Positions 1 to 14,213 of a DNA stretch of 64,000 bases are shown one piece after another. The position numbers were made by a program, and so were the translations under genes. Positions within the stretch are counted from its first letter, which is position 1. Each line of letters begins with the position of its first letter. The notes under the pieces are model-generated. The model saw only the letters and a program-made list of their open reading frames with translations, was not told the origin of the DNA and did no database searches. The stretch is from Membranipora membranacea (taxonomy: Eukaryota > Bryozoa > Gymnolaemata > Cheilostomatida > Membraniporidae): NCBI GenBank assembly GCA_914767715.1, contig OU612065.1, forward strand, positions 25,980,001 through 26,044,000, read 5' to 3'.

Positions 1-3000
1 TGATTCGCCAACAGTTCAACCTGCCAAACAGAGAATAGACAGTCTGTCTTCGGCGTAAACAACAGCAGTCAACATTCTATACCTAAGTTCATTTTGAATT
101 CTGATGGCCCTCTGGGATTCTAACTCATTAGAGGCACAATGGCTAGTGGATTCCATGTAGAATATTTTAAACCTATAGGTATTTGGAATTGTCTTTCAAT
201 GGTTCACAGTTTCAGTTTTTTTGCTTCAGTATGAATGCTTTCATCCTTTTTACAGTGTTTCTTTTGATTTATTTCACCTGGCGAGTTTCATAGTCAGTGC
301 TTTATCACTACTGTCGATGAAATGTCCAGATGAATATTGGAAACATTGTCTCTGCAGCAAACGTTTCATCCATTGTCTTTGTAAATTAAAAAAGGGACAT
401 TTCACGAATTTCTTTTGTAGAAACATCTGTCCTTTAATTAGAAACACGAGCCGGGCACGAGACAGGTTTTTGTAGCAGGAATATTATTTTCCTCTCGGAT
501 GATGATTAAGTAAGCTTCATCGCAGCAGTCATCCTAAACGGTAAATGAATTGTTGCATTGCTGTATTATTACCGGTTTGAATTGGGGGCGAAGTACAAAT
601 CACCAGATATCACTGAATCGATTAAAACACTAGGAAAGACAAAAAATGTACACAATTTATCATTTGTCAAATCGCAGCTCAACTCCAGAACAAGGTCCAG
701 TGTTGTTGTCAGAGTCTACACCAGGTTCAGGTTGTAGACCTGTATAATTTTTTCTGTTATTACATGAATTATTAGGTAGTTGAGCTTGATTTATTTGACT
801 TATTTGGGCTCATCAATTTTACTCTACCTGTCAAATAATACTATTGAATCAGGCTGCAAGATGTAGCCTAAATCAGGCCGATAAACAATCTAAGTTATTG
901 AGTAGTTTTGATAAAATGATAAAAACTGATAGCAGACTCCTTATAATTTCTGTTGCTCAAATGTTGACAAGGATGGTGTTCAAAACAACCTGCTCACATT
1001 AAATTCAAGTTTATCCTGCTATAAACACTCCCACTACTACATTATTTACATTTACACCCCCATCGCAATGGTTTAATCGCAATTAATTAAAAACTGCCAC
1101 GAGCTAGACCAAGATTGGATTGTGTCACTAACAACTCCGGTGTTTTTCTTCGACCCAATGCTAATCTTGATTTACTTTTGAGGTCCACTGGACACACAAG
1201 GGCAGGTAGATATGACTGAAAAAATGTGAAAACTTTTACACCAAACGTGGGAAAAAGTTCGATATTTTTGATGAATCAAGCATGTTAAATTAGATAAATC
1301 ACTTCTATTTATTGGAGTTTTTCGGTATCAATGCGACTTTCTGTCTAGGTTCATTGATCTGAAACATTGCTTTGATGATAAACTTACAGGCAATAATAAT
1401 TATAATTTAACATAGAATGTTTTTGTTGTTTTACAAGATTATTTCATTTTCTCTGAACTCCTTGCCAAACCGGCGTGCGAAAAGGAGATCGATAGAGCGA
1501 AGCTAATAATTAGCGTTCTTCTTATTTGGTGAGAGTTGGGAATATGATTCAACAGTTACAAATTGGTTAAAGGAGGGTGTTTAAGGCGTGTGAGCTTCCC
1601 ATCAATGACTCAGTTAAGGAACCGCAAACATTTGCGAATTGCTTGTAATCTTTTAATATTACATTATTTCATTCAAAAAACATTTGAGTTTTAATGCATG
1701 TTAAACATTGATAATGCCACTAGAACAATTTAAGTCAACCCCTCCCTTCAAATTACATGCCCAACGCATCATGGTAGCGGCTATAAATTACATTGCAAAG
1801 CAGTAGGCAGGCCCCAATACATTTTTAGGTTTGTGGATATTGCTACGAGGCTTTAGAATTTCAAACCAATCTTCAGTGATTCAAAAAAATAATGTATGAT
1901 TTCTGGGCTCTTTCACCTCATGATTGTCGTGATTGATATGGTCACATGATTGTGATGATTTTAATAAGCAACAAGTAGGTAAACCACAAACAGTCTATTT
2001 TAATTTAGCTCTTCGAAGTGGAGTTAATCTTCTGGGTGTAACTTCCGTATACAATATAATTGGAAGGGCAACTCCTAATTATAAATATGTGCAAACATCT
2101 TCCTTCTCATTGTAGCAAAATTCACAGAAAGAGGTTGTTCCTAACTTGCGGATGTTACCCCTCCAAATACATCAATAGTAGTTTGATGTTCCAAATAACA
2201 TATCAGACCTTGCTCTGAAGTTATATAGGTTTTTCTCATAATTTATTTAACTTTTCAAGCCATCAGTGAGGGAGGTCTTTGAAGCCACAGACTCCACATT
2301 AGTTTTATGGACACAGCCTACAAGGTAGAATTAAAACAGAAATAAAAAAAGACGACGTAAAATTTGAATCTTGTCCAACATATTCTGTGTATTTTCCTTT
2401 GCTATGTAAGAGACGTCAAACATACTCATCCAAATTTTGCTTTTCACATCATCTACTATTAACAATGGTGGATGCAAATGCTGACAATGGTTGATGGTAG
2501 ATGCAAATGAAAATGTATATATATATATTTAAAGACAAACAGGAGAGTACTAACAGTTTGTGATGCGATGATGTGAGACAGAGTCATTCAATGATTGCTA
2601 AGCGTTGTTCCCATGCACCATGTCCATACCCTTTTGCACTAAATCAGATTTATTACATCCTTGCTTTTTCGCACAAGATGTACAGATCAATCCTTCAATA
2701 TTGAGTGGCAATGTGCCATTTGGTAGTTTCCATGAATATATATCTCAATCTTACTCAATGATCGTAAAAATAACTGGGCATAGTACACAGTAGACAACTC
2801 CAATTTGCAACATGCAAAGCTGTTTTATTTTAAGTTATTTAACAAAGGACGCCTAGTCCCTGCAAAAAGTAAGTGCTTGGTCACATCTTCAATCGCTGAA
2901 AAATTCGGTCGGTACTCTCTGTATCTCTGATGTTGTTTTTTTATGCTAAATATTGTTATTGAACACAATTTTTTAGGATTTAGGAATTTTATTGGGCTTG

Positions 3001-3494
3001 CAGCTAGCATCCAGCCTATGTGTTTGCCAAACCAATTAGAGCCTACACTATACTATAGGTCGCACCTGAAGCATGAGGTGTTGAGAACATTTTTTAAATA
3101 CTAATACTTACTATTCAATTTATCTAATATTAATTTTGAAATAGCTTAGATGCAACTCTTTTTTGACAGTTGGAGAGTGAACGTTTTGAAATCTCAGGCC
3201 AGTGATAAAATGAGTTTCCTTGCGGGCCATTAGCCAATAGCAATAGGAAAGAACAAAACCCAGAAATGGAGCCAAAACATTACTGCACCGCCAAATGAGC
3301 AAACATCAGAAAGTATAACTAGCAGATTTCTGATGTAGATAAAGTTTCCGCATAGTTGAATATTCAGACTTTCTATAGTAAGAAAATAGTAAATATTATC
3401 ATTAATGTTTTTTAGCAAGATTTTAGACAAAACATAATTTTTGAAAATCTTTCTTAATTTTAAAGTAGAGTGATGTTTTGATATAGAAGACCAA
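1..3494. other. Intergenic, no gene seen
   Basis: AT-rich sequence with only short open frames that lack splice-consistent neighbours or recognisable motifs. A short TA run lies near 2,515-2,530. The motif ACAACTCCAATTT near 2,794 recurs near 3,868 and 3,939. I see no promoter, RNA gene or domain that can be supported. Confidence 0.5.
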
Positions 3495-3722
3495 TAATTT
3501 TTATTTAATCTGGTGACGTCGTATTGCATACTAGTGGCAAAATAGTGTGCCTTCAGGGCGAGGCTGCAATGTCTGCACCAATTTGCTATCAGTTTGTAGG
3601 CAGGTCGGAGCGCACCTGGGGGTCCAACAACTCCCAGTTGTCAGTGGACTGCAGTTGGATTCGAACCCATGACCTTCAACACTTGCATGCTGAAGGACCG
3701 GCGCTCTAACCACTGAGCCACC
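3495..3722 (-). repeat. tRNA-derived SINE
   Basis: Read on the minus strand, the element opens at about 3,722 with a tRNA-like head: a D-arm/A-box (GGCTCAGTGGTTAGAGCG) followed about 35 nt later by a B-box (GGGTTCGAATCC). The expected 3' acceptor strand is missing, and unrelated body sequence continues to about 3,530, ending in an AT-rich tail (ATTAAATAAA). An RNA polymerase III promoter followed by a non-tRNA body is the signature of a SINE. It is not a working tRNA, because the anticodon arm has an oversized loop and the acceptor stem cannot form. The exact 3' end is uncertain. Confidence 0.7.
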
Positions 3723-5750
3723 TCCTTCTCCTTTGGAGACTCAAGTTTGGAAACATTCAGAGTAGAAAGGCTGTGACAAATAACAGTTGCTTTTTTGTAT
3801 TACCATAACTCATTTTCAGGTTTGTGTGCCATTAAAAAAATGAGTTTCAGGTTGACAAAATGTGCTCACAACTCCAATTTAAGCAAATGCACAAAAATAA
3901 TAGCTTTTTTTGATTTAGGGTGAAAAAAGGGGTGGATGACTCCAATTTAAGAAAATGTACAAAAACCATAGATTACCATAAATGAACAGTTGATATTATT
4001 AGTGTTATGCTCAATCCATTTTTACTATCTACTCAGTATGCTATGTTCATATTGCATATTTCAGAATAAATCATCCCAGCACGTTAATGAAACCAGACGC
4101 CCATGTGATTCTCTCACGATTTTTTATTCAAATATATTTGATTTAAAAAATAAACTTGTTGTTTAAGGTAATGTCAAAGACCGATCCGAATATCAACATA
4201 TCATATACCGTTGGAAAGCTGCCGAGCTACTGAAAATGAATACCTAAAAAAAAACTTGATTCAATGACGTTGTGCCATTTTAGGGAGGAAAAGAGGCAGA
4301 AAACGCTGTTCTTGTCAAAGCAGATGGAGGAGTCAAATTAAATGCAAGAAATTTCAAACCAGGTGGAATGCATACTTGGAGATTGAGTTCATCGTAAAAT
4401 TTGATTTTCTTTGATATATGACTAGTCTAAACTGACTTTTTACGTCACGCCATACAATGCATATCCATATATATTTATAGGCACAGACATATCTGATAGA
4501 GTAGTCATATGTATTGTATGCCTATTTGTTCAGGCGCTAGAACTTTCTAGATTTGGTATCACAACTCACACTGTCATATTATTGTCAATCACCATATTCA
4601 TTCAGTTGATCAACCTACCAATGAGATGGTAACTGATACCCAGCAAAGAACTGGAATTCCCAGATTAGTCGTTTCTTTGAGAGATACTAGATATAAAGGC
4701 AGAAATATCAAGCTACTCAATTGATATCTATATTATGTACTTCCTTCATACTAGATCTAGCCTGCTATTGGTGGGTGTTAATGCAGTTATTTATACAGCT
4801 ATATCCAGTCACTGTACTACATGGTAGGCTTCAATTCTACAGCATTTACGTTTTTATGAATTAGTGGTAAAATACATAGCGCAGCTATTTGTGGAGATAT
4901 GCCATCAGTGTAAAGCTTTGTGTCAGGATCTCAATAAAGTTTATAATCTGGTAGCTTTATTGTTATGCATCGATTGATCTCCCAGTAACAATCTTTAAAA
5001 ACTTAGGCAAGCTGCGCTTTATTTGGTAGATATGAGAAAGAAATTGAATTGGTAGAAAATTATATTTAAAACTTGATTCATCTAAATGATAAAAATACAA
5101 TGACCAATCTCTTTTGATTGTTTTGTACCATCAAATAATTATATGAACATCGCACTTACTTCTTCACAACATGTAGTAGGTATATTTGATGGGTTCTTAA
5201 TATGCAACCTCAGTTTAATGCTATCGGCGGGCTTCAAATCAGTTTTCTTTTGATTACATGCACTGCTTACATTAAATGGGCTTTTTCTTTCAAATTTCAT
5301 CTCCCCTAACCTGCAAATCAAGTTGCTCCCTCCAAGTGTAAAGGGAAGACAACTTTCATTTGATCAAATATTTAATTTATTATTAGTTTAATATCTTCAA
5401 AATGAGAAAAGCGTAGCGTTTCAATTTACATTTATTGTGAACTTATTTTTAATTGATTGCAAAACAAAAACAACACATATTATCTCAAATTGAAATTTAT
5501 TTAAATAAAATTATATAAAAATGGAGTAGCTTTATTATTTGATTGATTGAAAAAATTTGCATCAATACTTCATGATATTTACCGGGATTGACCACCGTTG
5601 GTTTCCTTTCCAATGCTGCCCAAAATGGTTATAACAACTCAAACTATGCATGCCATGATAACAATAACAGCCATTACATATTATATTATAAATTATTGTT
5701 ATTATTTCATAATATTTTATATATATTTATATTTTATATTCTATAGTATA
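3723..5750. other. Intergenic and sulfatase 3' flank
   Basis: No gene seen. Two near-identical segments of about 35 nt starting ACTCCAATTTAAG lie near 3,870 and 3,940. Minus-strand AATAAA hexamers near 5,500-5,540, downstream of the sulfatase stop at 5,751, are plausible polyadenylation signals for that gene. Confidence 0.4.
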
Positions 5751-8700
5751 TTATATTATATACGGTGCAACAATATTCACATCTTCATGTAACGTTGGTC
5801 TGCAGCTGCTACTTTGAGCAGGGTAGTTGGGAGCTATAGTTTCTCGCCTCTCTTCATGAGCTTTTAGTTTGCTTAGTAACTGGCGTACGACAACTGGGTG
5901 CTCTGAGGCTACATTTCTCGATTCTTGTATATCAGTCTTCATGTTATACAATCTGAGCTCAGCATTTTTCCTACTGCGGTTCTTGCCAGTATTTGCAACT
6001 ATATAGTATTAATAAAAGAAATTAATTCAATAACAATAACAATGAGTTGTTAATAAATGTGGTTATGTTATGACATTGTCAAAAGTGTAAGTGAGCAATG
6101 TGCACATTACCAAATCTGGGTATACAATATGTTCTGTAATACAGGTTATCAAAAAATAGAATATTTAGTCAGCATAATGATATCAGGGAATATGTAAAGC
6201 AATAAATCATTTTTACCCTCTTGCAGGGGTGACAACTCCTGAATTGCAATTATCAAGTGCAGTAAGCCCAAAAGAGGTGGTCGCATTTTCTGGGTCACAA
6301 GTTCAAGTCTGGTAAAAAACATATAGTATCAGGAGAAGAATAAGCTTTTGAATTGATGCTACCAAGAAGTAAGGTGATCGTCAGCTTTTAAGCTACTTTG
6401 ATAGCAGTTAGCAAGGTTTAATATCTAATCTAAGATCTGCAAGTTTTTAATTCACTCGTTCTGAATTCAATATCAGTTGCAGTTGCAAATTGCCGTTGCA
6501 TATTATTATTAGTATGACACAGTTTTACTCACATCCTCCTGGATTAAGCTTAGGATCAGGGAACAGGTAATCAAATCCAATAGGTCCAGTCATCAGCTTC
6601 CACTTCCCAGATCGAATCACTGCCAGTTTTCGTGTGTCAAAAATACTTGATTTACTCCCACCTCTAACCTTATTTTTATCAACAGGGTCCACATTGTATA
6701 TTATTTCCTGTCAAGAGAAAATGCGATTAAACATTATTTTTCTGATTCCTTGGCCGTCACATCACCGAAGGATTTTATTTTAAAATAATGTCATAAATAT
6801 TGCTGATAGACCTAGATCAGGAATATTTAAATGTTCATGGCAATGCTAACATATCTGAGATTGGCCTGGTTTTTTAAAGGGATTTTTTGTTTTATTGTTT
6901 TTTACCCCCAAAACAAAATAAAGCGAGGGATCCACACTAAATTCAAATTATGGAAATATTGCTCACACCTGATGTTCATAATAAAAACTGATAGTTTTCA
7001 CAATCAGCTCAATCAATTACTTACACGTCGTAGTGGTGAGAAGCCTGCTGACAATGTATTCCACTGATTGTAGCCATCTACATCATGGTCAGGTCCACCA
7101 GCAAGTGACAGAAAAGTAGGTTTCCAGTCTGTGATGTGAAATAGGCCATCAACTGTTCGATTTTTATTGTTCTGAATCAAGGGTCCTGATACCACTGCAA
7201 CACCTTTGATACCTGCGTTACAAATATGAATTAAGTTCACAAGCAGTGACATATAAAACACGCACTGACTTAATCTTCTAATTATCTAGATCTTGATCTA
7301 GACGACTTCTCTTCTCCTCCGTGTTGTATTATGGCAGACTACCTCCAGTTTTATACAGAATGATATATTCAATGTTTATTTATGAAATAAAAGATGAAAA
7401 TGCCTCTTCTCTCCAATTGTTATTTTCAGACTGTTCATCAAAAACATTTTTTTAGTGTTGAGTTGCCTAACAAAAAAATAATCAATGACGTTTGAAATGT
7501 AAGTCTCTTTTGTTTCTTTGGTTTATCAGGGTATTCGTCCCAGCCTGAAGGGTGGTAAATTCCACCCTCCCTGGTCCTAAACTCCCTGCTCTTGATCAAG
7601 GATAGCATTGTTGTCTGCACTTGGAATAATGAATAGACAATTCCTACTTACGCCTTACTAAATGAACAAATCAATGATACCAATAGAGAGACACACTATT
7701 CTAAAACTGTAAACCTGATCCCCGACTAATACCCCATTGTCACGGGCGCCTGTTGCGGATTTGGCAGGAATTAAATCATCAGAATAATTGATCCGCCACA
7801 CCGCATCTTGGAACTCCAGGCACATTTTGCAACTCTCCGGTTTCCATCAAATCTGAGTAGTCAAGTGGCTGATTGTCATGTTTTGCAACCTGTTTCCTTG
7901 TTTCCATCACAAATCAGATTAATAAAATTTCGGCTTAATAATGAATTGTGATGATTTCACACCCAACAAATTTCTAATTTTAAGCACTGTGATAAATAAG
8001 AAGTCTATACAGTAGAACGCCAGGATACATTACTCTCTGCCATGTCAACCTTCTGTGGTTTGTCTTACCCTGGAACATGTTTAACCCTTCATGTATGCAT
8101 TCTTCAGCTAGCTCATCCGATCAAAATTACAATAATAACAACCTACCCCAGAGGAGTATATGTTAGCTAGTAAGGGGTTGACTTAATTTTAGCTAGCACT
8201 AGATTTTAGCTAGCTGAGGCTTGAGCTGAGTATATATATTCAAAGATGGTTAGTGAATATAAGATTAAATTAAGCTATTTCGGGCATGAGCAAAATGAAG
8301 AACAACCCCTTCTGCTTATACTTTACTCCTCTAAGCTTCTACCATATGATCGCCATGATTACGAAAGTAAACAGTAGACTCTAGCTTCACTCACAACACT
8401 GACATTGAGATAACACTATTGACATGTGTATCTCTGATCCTTAGAATCAATTTAGGAGCGGTACCAAACCCCTAATTAAAAAAATTTAACACGGGTCATC
8501 ACACCAAATTCCTTGTGATGGTACTCATGCTAAATGAATTAATTCACTCTCTATCGATCAGAGATATACATGCGAAAGTATATCGCGTGATCAGTGTGCC
8601 TTAAGGGTACTGGTACTTCCATACAATCGTCATGATTACGAAAGTAAACATTGGTCTCTAGACTCACCTGCTTCGTAGTATCCGCCCTTGTTGCCTCTGT

Positions 8701-11700
8701 ATGGCCAGTTGCTTGCTCCAGCCTTAGCTTGTCCGCCGTTATCCGTTGAGAATACAATCAATGAGTTACTGTACAAGCCGGTACTTTTAAGTCTCGCAAC
8801 AATCTCTCCTATTGCTTCATCCATTGCTGAAATTATCGTCAACGATAGCATTGTATTGCAATAATATTTTTTTGTGGTTGCAATAATCAATCATTATAGA
8901 AAAAATCATTACTTATGGCACTAATACCATTTGTCATTTTGACATAATAGCCAAATATTTACATTGCCTGTTAAAATAGGGCTATTTGTTGGGATTATGG
9001 TCCTATGATTTGAATCATTAAAACTACCATATAAATATCAAAGACAACAGTATTTATTTGCAATTTTTGTTAATAGTTGATTGTTATTTACCTGTTACCA
9101 TAGCTGCATATTTTTGTCTGTTACCATTTACAATATTACTGTATCTGTTTATAAATCTGTTGGGTGCCTACAAGAAACAGAGGGAAGTCTTAACCATATA
9201 TAATAGTTGGAGTTGGTGAATCCATCTGTTGGGAGAAACTTACACAACAAAAAATCCAGTAAAGTAAATAATTAAGTCTAAGTGCTCAGAAGGCTGCAAT
9301 GCGAGTTAGTGGCATTACATTATCTTTAAGACTAAATTTCACAAAATTCTCACATAGTAGTACAACTTTATTATTTATAAAAATTTGTGAAACTCAAGGC
9401 AGTTTATTGCGCTCACCTGATTTGGAGTGTGTGGTGCTTGGAATGACAGAAACATAAACATCGGTTCGGTAGAGCGGCTGTGTTGGTCTATTAGCTCCAG
9501 GGCTCGGTCCTTGTAAAGGTTAGTTGAGTAGTATCTGGAGCCAACTAATTCTACCATAGGTCTAGTACCATTATAGAGATCAAAACTTCTTTCGCCACCG
9601 AATGTTCTAAAAGATATATCAATATTGCTGAATTCCCGCTGCGCTACGGCTTGTGATCTCGTCTCGCTTAAATGTTATTTGATTTAGTGGCATAGACATC
9701 TAACTAAATATCTCATCTAATTTTTTGACAGAAAAAAGATGGCTTAAGTTAACTTATACAATGTGCAATGTCTTTAAAATTATTTATCAATATGTGTAGC
9801 TTTCAGGTTGTATAGCATGAAATGAAATTGCTGTTACTTCATGGCTCATTTGTGAGGACTCAAAGAATTCCAGGTATCCCAACTACCTGTTGCACTCGTG
9901 TATTTTTAGTAACTAATGATCTGAAAATGGTATCACGGATATGGATATTCAAATGGGGTGTAAAAGTGGTTCCTTCTTGGCACAAAACTTCAAGGAGCAT
10001 CCTTATAATAACACGGATTATGCAGGGAACACAATCCAATTCTTATCTATTTTTGGTAACTTTTTTAAACTGAATGATTTGGTGGATATGAAAATATTTG
10101 AGGGAGTGTCAGGGATTAAGTAAAGTAGGTTTGTAATGTCAGACCTAGATAATCAGGGGTAGTCTAGGGGTGGGAATAGCCACCCCCAGGAATGCTCAAA
10201 TTTTAGGTATTTATTACCTGACAATCTACATATACAGGCCTCTGAAGAAATGATATGGGTTATGATATTAACACAGTATACTGGAATTTCTCTTGAATAT
10301 TTTAGGCTTGGACTAGGTCAATAGCAGTGCACTTTGGACTGTGTGAGAGCTTTGTGGTGCTTTGTCGAGTAAGGTAAACTCGCAACATCATGCAGTCTGT
10401 AGATACCTCGTATGGTAACTTAAAGTCAGATACTAAGTTTTACTCTTACTGTGTATGTGTGTAATGGTCTGCCATTCCAAGCAGCATTCCTCTAAAAGTG
10501 TCAAATCCTCGATTGGTTGGTAGATAACTCTCCTTGAAAAATCCTCCATGCCACTTGCCTAAAATTTTAAATGGTAAGTATAGGGGAGATCCCATTACAC
10601 CTCATCAAACTCGCAAAACAAAGAAGGTATAGAAACAACAAAAGAAGTTTGTTAGCAATCACAAGAATTGATCAACTACAGATTCTATACAGGATTATTA
10701 ATACTATCCTACTACAATGAATGTGATCCTTAGTATCTTAATCAACTGCTACTCCAAACTTACAAGTTATTTTTAATTTACTTTAATTATAAACTTTTAG
10801 AAAACCTCAATAAATAATAAAAGTGAACAAAGGTTAAACATACCAATAAGGTGGTTTTTGTATCCAAGAACAGAGAGATCATCAGCGATTGTACGTGCAT
10901 CTAACGGTATACCGTGAGGTCTACATTTTGCTAAGTTATTGTGTTGTAGTCCCAAACTTGTGACATGTTTACCTGCAAGAATATATAAAACAAGAAATGA
11001 TTTTGTGAAGACGCCACTTCTCTTGGACTCTTGACAAATCCAACTAAACATCACAGATAATATTCTCAAGTTGTGAAGGCATTTAGCAGCTTGTTAATTT
11101 AATGATGTTAAAAGCCAACGCAGTGCACATTTTTATCATTTCTTTCAAGCTCTCTTACGTTTGAGAGTTGCATTAGTCCCTTACCTGTTAGAAACTGTGC
11201 TCTCGATGGTCCACAATTAGGTGCTGTATAGTAATTAGTGAGCTCTAACCCATCTCTAGCTAACTGATCAATGTTTGGTGTATCTATCTCTTCATGTCTA
11301 TTATGAAAGCCCACATCATTCCAGCCAAGATCGTCGGCCATGATGAAGATAATATTGGGTTGAGTTGCTGCCGCAGCATCGTGTAAAAGAAGACCCAACA
11401 ACAGCAACAAATGTATAATCTTCCTGGTGGGGCTAGCCTAAAATTCACATTGACAAACTTTTATTAAATGGCATTTGTGCGTACGTGTGTCAAACGCATA
11501 TACAACACCGTAAGGAGTTATGATCCTTGATCACACCAAAGAGTTTTAATCCTTGATCACATCAAGTTGTGGTAAAGAACTGAATAACTATTCCAAAAAG
11601 ATGATTTATTTGCTGCCACAAGGAGTTAGTTGCTTCCAATTGAGGTGAAAAAAAAAACAGAAATTGTCACAGATACAGAAGTCAAACAATCAACAGTTAA

Positions 11701-11738
11701 CTCATATTTGGAATGAATATAATGATAACACCTACCAT
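5751..11738 (-). CDS. ARSB-like: Arylsulfatase B-like protein, gene A
   Basis: Complete gene of 509 residues. Coding exons: 11738-11736, 11437-11185, 10972-10844, 10558-10450, 9606-9417, 9167-9092, 8826-8668, 7212-7025, 6707-6533, 5998-5751. All joins keep frame at GT-AG sites (1,530 nt). The start ATG is the last codon of exon 1. A hydrophobic signal peptide (residues about 8-25) precedes the sulfatase fold. Visible active-site parts are the Asp pair at 36-37, C76-G-P-S-R80 (the Cys converted to formylglycine), G129-K-W-H132, D282-N283 in STDNGG, and K300 in RGNK. Length and motif order match animal arylsulfatase B (533 residues in human), which removes sulfate from N-acetylgalactosamine 4-sulfate in dermatan and chondroitin sulfate. 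The real substrate is unknown, since this family is often expanded in invertebrates. A sister copy lies directly upstream on the same strand. Confidence 0.93.
8151..8350. repeat. Dispersed GAGGAGTAAAT repeat, intron copy
   Basis: The plus strand reads GAGGAGTATATGTTAGCTAG from 8,151, and an inverted related end (TTTACTCCTC) lies near 8,323. The same terminus occurs at 16,476, 16,897 and, inverted, at 37,540. CTAGCTA-type motifs recur inside the copies. It is probably a non-autonomous mobile element lying in intron 7 of sulfatase A. The boundaries are approximate. Confidence 0.45.
10799..10820 (+). repeat. AAAACCTCAATAAA tail motif
   Basis: AAAACCTCAATAAATAATAA follows CAAGTTATTTTT about 35 nt upstream. 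The motif recurs at 32,230, 55,515 and 62,041, always followed by an A-rich or simple-repeat tail. This fits the 3' end of 5'-truncated non-LTR retroposons. Confidence 0.5.
11185..11437 (-). CDS. ARSB-like: Sulfatase A exon 2: signal peptide and FGly motif
   Basis: This exon starts after a TTTTAG acceptor and carries most of the signal peptide (a run of leucines), the metal-binding [11 protein letters not shown] segment and the sulfatase signature [11 protein letters not shown]. It ends at a GTAAGG donor in phase 1. The Cys of C-x-P-x-R is the residue oxidised by the formylglycine-generating enzyme, and it is intact here, so the enzyme should be active. Confidence 0.93.
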
Positions 11739-14213
11739 TGTCTTGCCGTTTGTAAAGTTCAACAGTTTAACCTCATGTGTCAACCTTGATCAGACAATGT
11801 CATACTGATACATATATTCTCAATCATTGTGTTATATACAAAGAGTTTTACAAAAAAAAAACAGGATCCGACTTCACCAATGACTTGAATAAAAATGGCA
11901 ACACTGCTTTGTCAATAATTTCCTAATGATGTATGGTGTAGGAAATCCCATGCTATATTGAACAACATTGATAACCTTTGAATCCTTGCCAATCTCATTT
12001 TTTATCCATAAGATGTGATGTAACAGAAACGACAGTAATAAACTGGTTCAATGCGTTTTTGATCTCTTTAAAGTGTATAAGGGTGACAGTTTCCTATTGT
12101 ACAATGCCATTTATAAAAAAAAACTCCTTTTTTTGCCATCAAGGACATAGATGGTAAGAGCTGCATAGAGTATAAAAAACCGCTTGTGTTTTTCGCTAAT
12201 CTCATTCGTTACAGTGACCCCTAACTTTTTTGTGTGAAGAAGAGTGTTATACCGGTACCAAAAAAAATCATGATGTGCTGGATACTAAATATGCAAAGTC
12301 CTTGAAGGAGGGGGGGGGGTATATTTACTCTTGATAAGAATTTCTGATGCGACGGCTTTTTCAAGATTTCATGTCATGAATGTTCTTTATTGTGTGATTT
12401 TTTCTGAACACTGATTTCATCCAGTTCGTACATATTAAGTCTTGATTCATTTTCATCCTCAATTGTGAGTAGGCCTATAGCTCTAGCACAGTACTTTTGG
12501 TTATTTTGTCTTTGCTTTACTTTGTCTGATTTCTAGTTATTTCATTTTCTTCCCATTCAAGACAGGACCATTATCAGAGAAGTAGGAAATTGTGTAATCT
12601 ATTGCATTTTTAGAATTTTTTTTCATCGGGATTATTGTTGCTTGATGTGCTTGTGCGAGTCACATCACACATATCTTTATCTAGGTTACGAGAAACTGTG
12701 GTGTCATCAGCATATGGTGTGGAGGTTGTCCTAACACATGCCTTGACGGATGCCAATATTAACAAAATCACATTGAGTTTTATTAGGTAAGAAGTCTTTT
12801 ACCAAACGAGTGGTTACAAAGGGGATCAACTTGCAAGCTTACTTAAATAAAGCGATATCTGGGCCATTGCAGCTGACCAATAAACTGCACCAAAAGAATC
12901 GCCTTGTAGAAAATAGCATTGGCTATTGGTCTCCTCTAGCCTCTCATAATACTCGCAGCTTGTCTCATCTTACAACGACAACAATACCATTTAATTTACA
13001 TTCAATAATCAATTCTAAATCATTCCAACCTAACTTTTCTGATGATCTTTTTGGTCATCATGATTAAAAAATTTTGTTTCCCTGTTTTTGTTTTTTCTTG
13101 GTGGCTAATTTTCTAAAACATTTTCCTCAAATGCAATTTATGCCAATAAAGTAAAAATAAAAAACAACAACAACATCAGCAATAACAACAACAACACCTG
13201 GGCAGACAACATCTACACCTAGGCAATGCATGACATTGGAAATTAAGCAGTGTTATTTTTTCATAAAAAGAGACTGAGAAATGAACCTTCCCGTAGTAAA
13301 TGATTCTATAGATATACTTTTAGTTAATATCCCCTAACAGTAAACCTTAATATCCTACTCACGGAGGGGACGAATCATACTGATGTAGTGCGACTTTAAA
13401 GACACATGCAATTACACGTCACTCTACAACAAATAACTGTTAAGGAGAAAAAGCTTTGATAGCGCATATGATAACATCCTTGGCTATTAACCGAGTGGTC
13501 TTGGATCGATTCTGGCTCTCAGGGATTGACCATGGCATCTTCTTCCTAAACCACAATACTGAGAACAACTTCAAACCAACAACTCTCACAAATCACCCAT
13601 ATCTCAAACTCAGACAACTCTCATAATCACAACACTGACATATGGAATATACTCATCCTTCTAACATTAAGGATGTGTTCTATCAATAATACTCAAAATT
13701 GTTCCGGGGAACTTGAGGACTAGCAGTGTCGATCAACTGTTCTCTAGAGTATACGGTCTCATACCACTACCATCCCCCACATAAGACAAGACACGACAAT
13801 AACAGTTAAGAACTTATACATAACAGACAGGAACTGTGAGGCTGATATGTTTTGCATGGCTATGAATCGAGTGAAATGGGGACTGTCATCATTTTCTGTC
13901 ACAGTTTTGATGAAACAAATTTAATTCGTAGGACTAGCTGATGGGAAATATAGAAAAACATGTTATAATAATTGTCCCATTACATTTTCCATCAAATTTC
14001 GAAAGAAACATTGAGGTCATAGCTTGACACAAATCTCAGTATTCAAACAAGCAAACAGAAATACAATATAAAACCATAAAATAAATTGCACGATGGTGAC
14101 GATAACGAAAAACTCATGTATAAATTTCAACAAACATGGAATTATATCAACAAACATTCAAAATTAAAAGAAGTCGCTCCTATTAAAAAAATCAAGGACG
14201 GCGGTGAATTAGA
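11739..14213. other. Spacer between sulfatase genes
   Basis: Holds the 5' flank of sulfatase A and the 3' flank of sulfatase B. An open frame of 85 codons at 12,810-13,067 (+) followed by AATAAAGT near 13,146 and a CAA-rich run looks like the 3' end of a retroposed sequence, but I recognise no domain. No other gene is seen. Confidence 0.4.

Noticed and set aside
3652-3722. Functional tRNA gene
   Set aside because: A and B boxes are present, but the acceptor stem cannot pair and the anticodon arm is malformed; it is a SINE head.
12810-13067. 85-codon plus-strand frame as a gene
   Set aside because: No domain, no splice partners and an AT-rich neighbourhood; at most a retroposed fragment.
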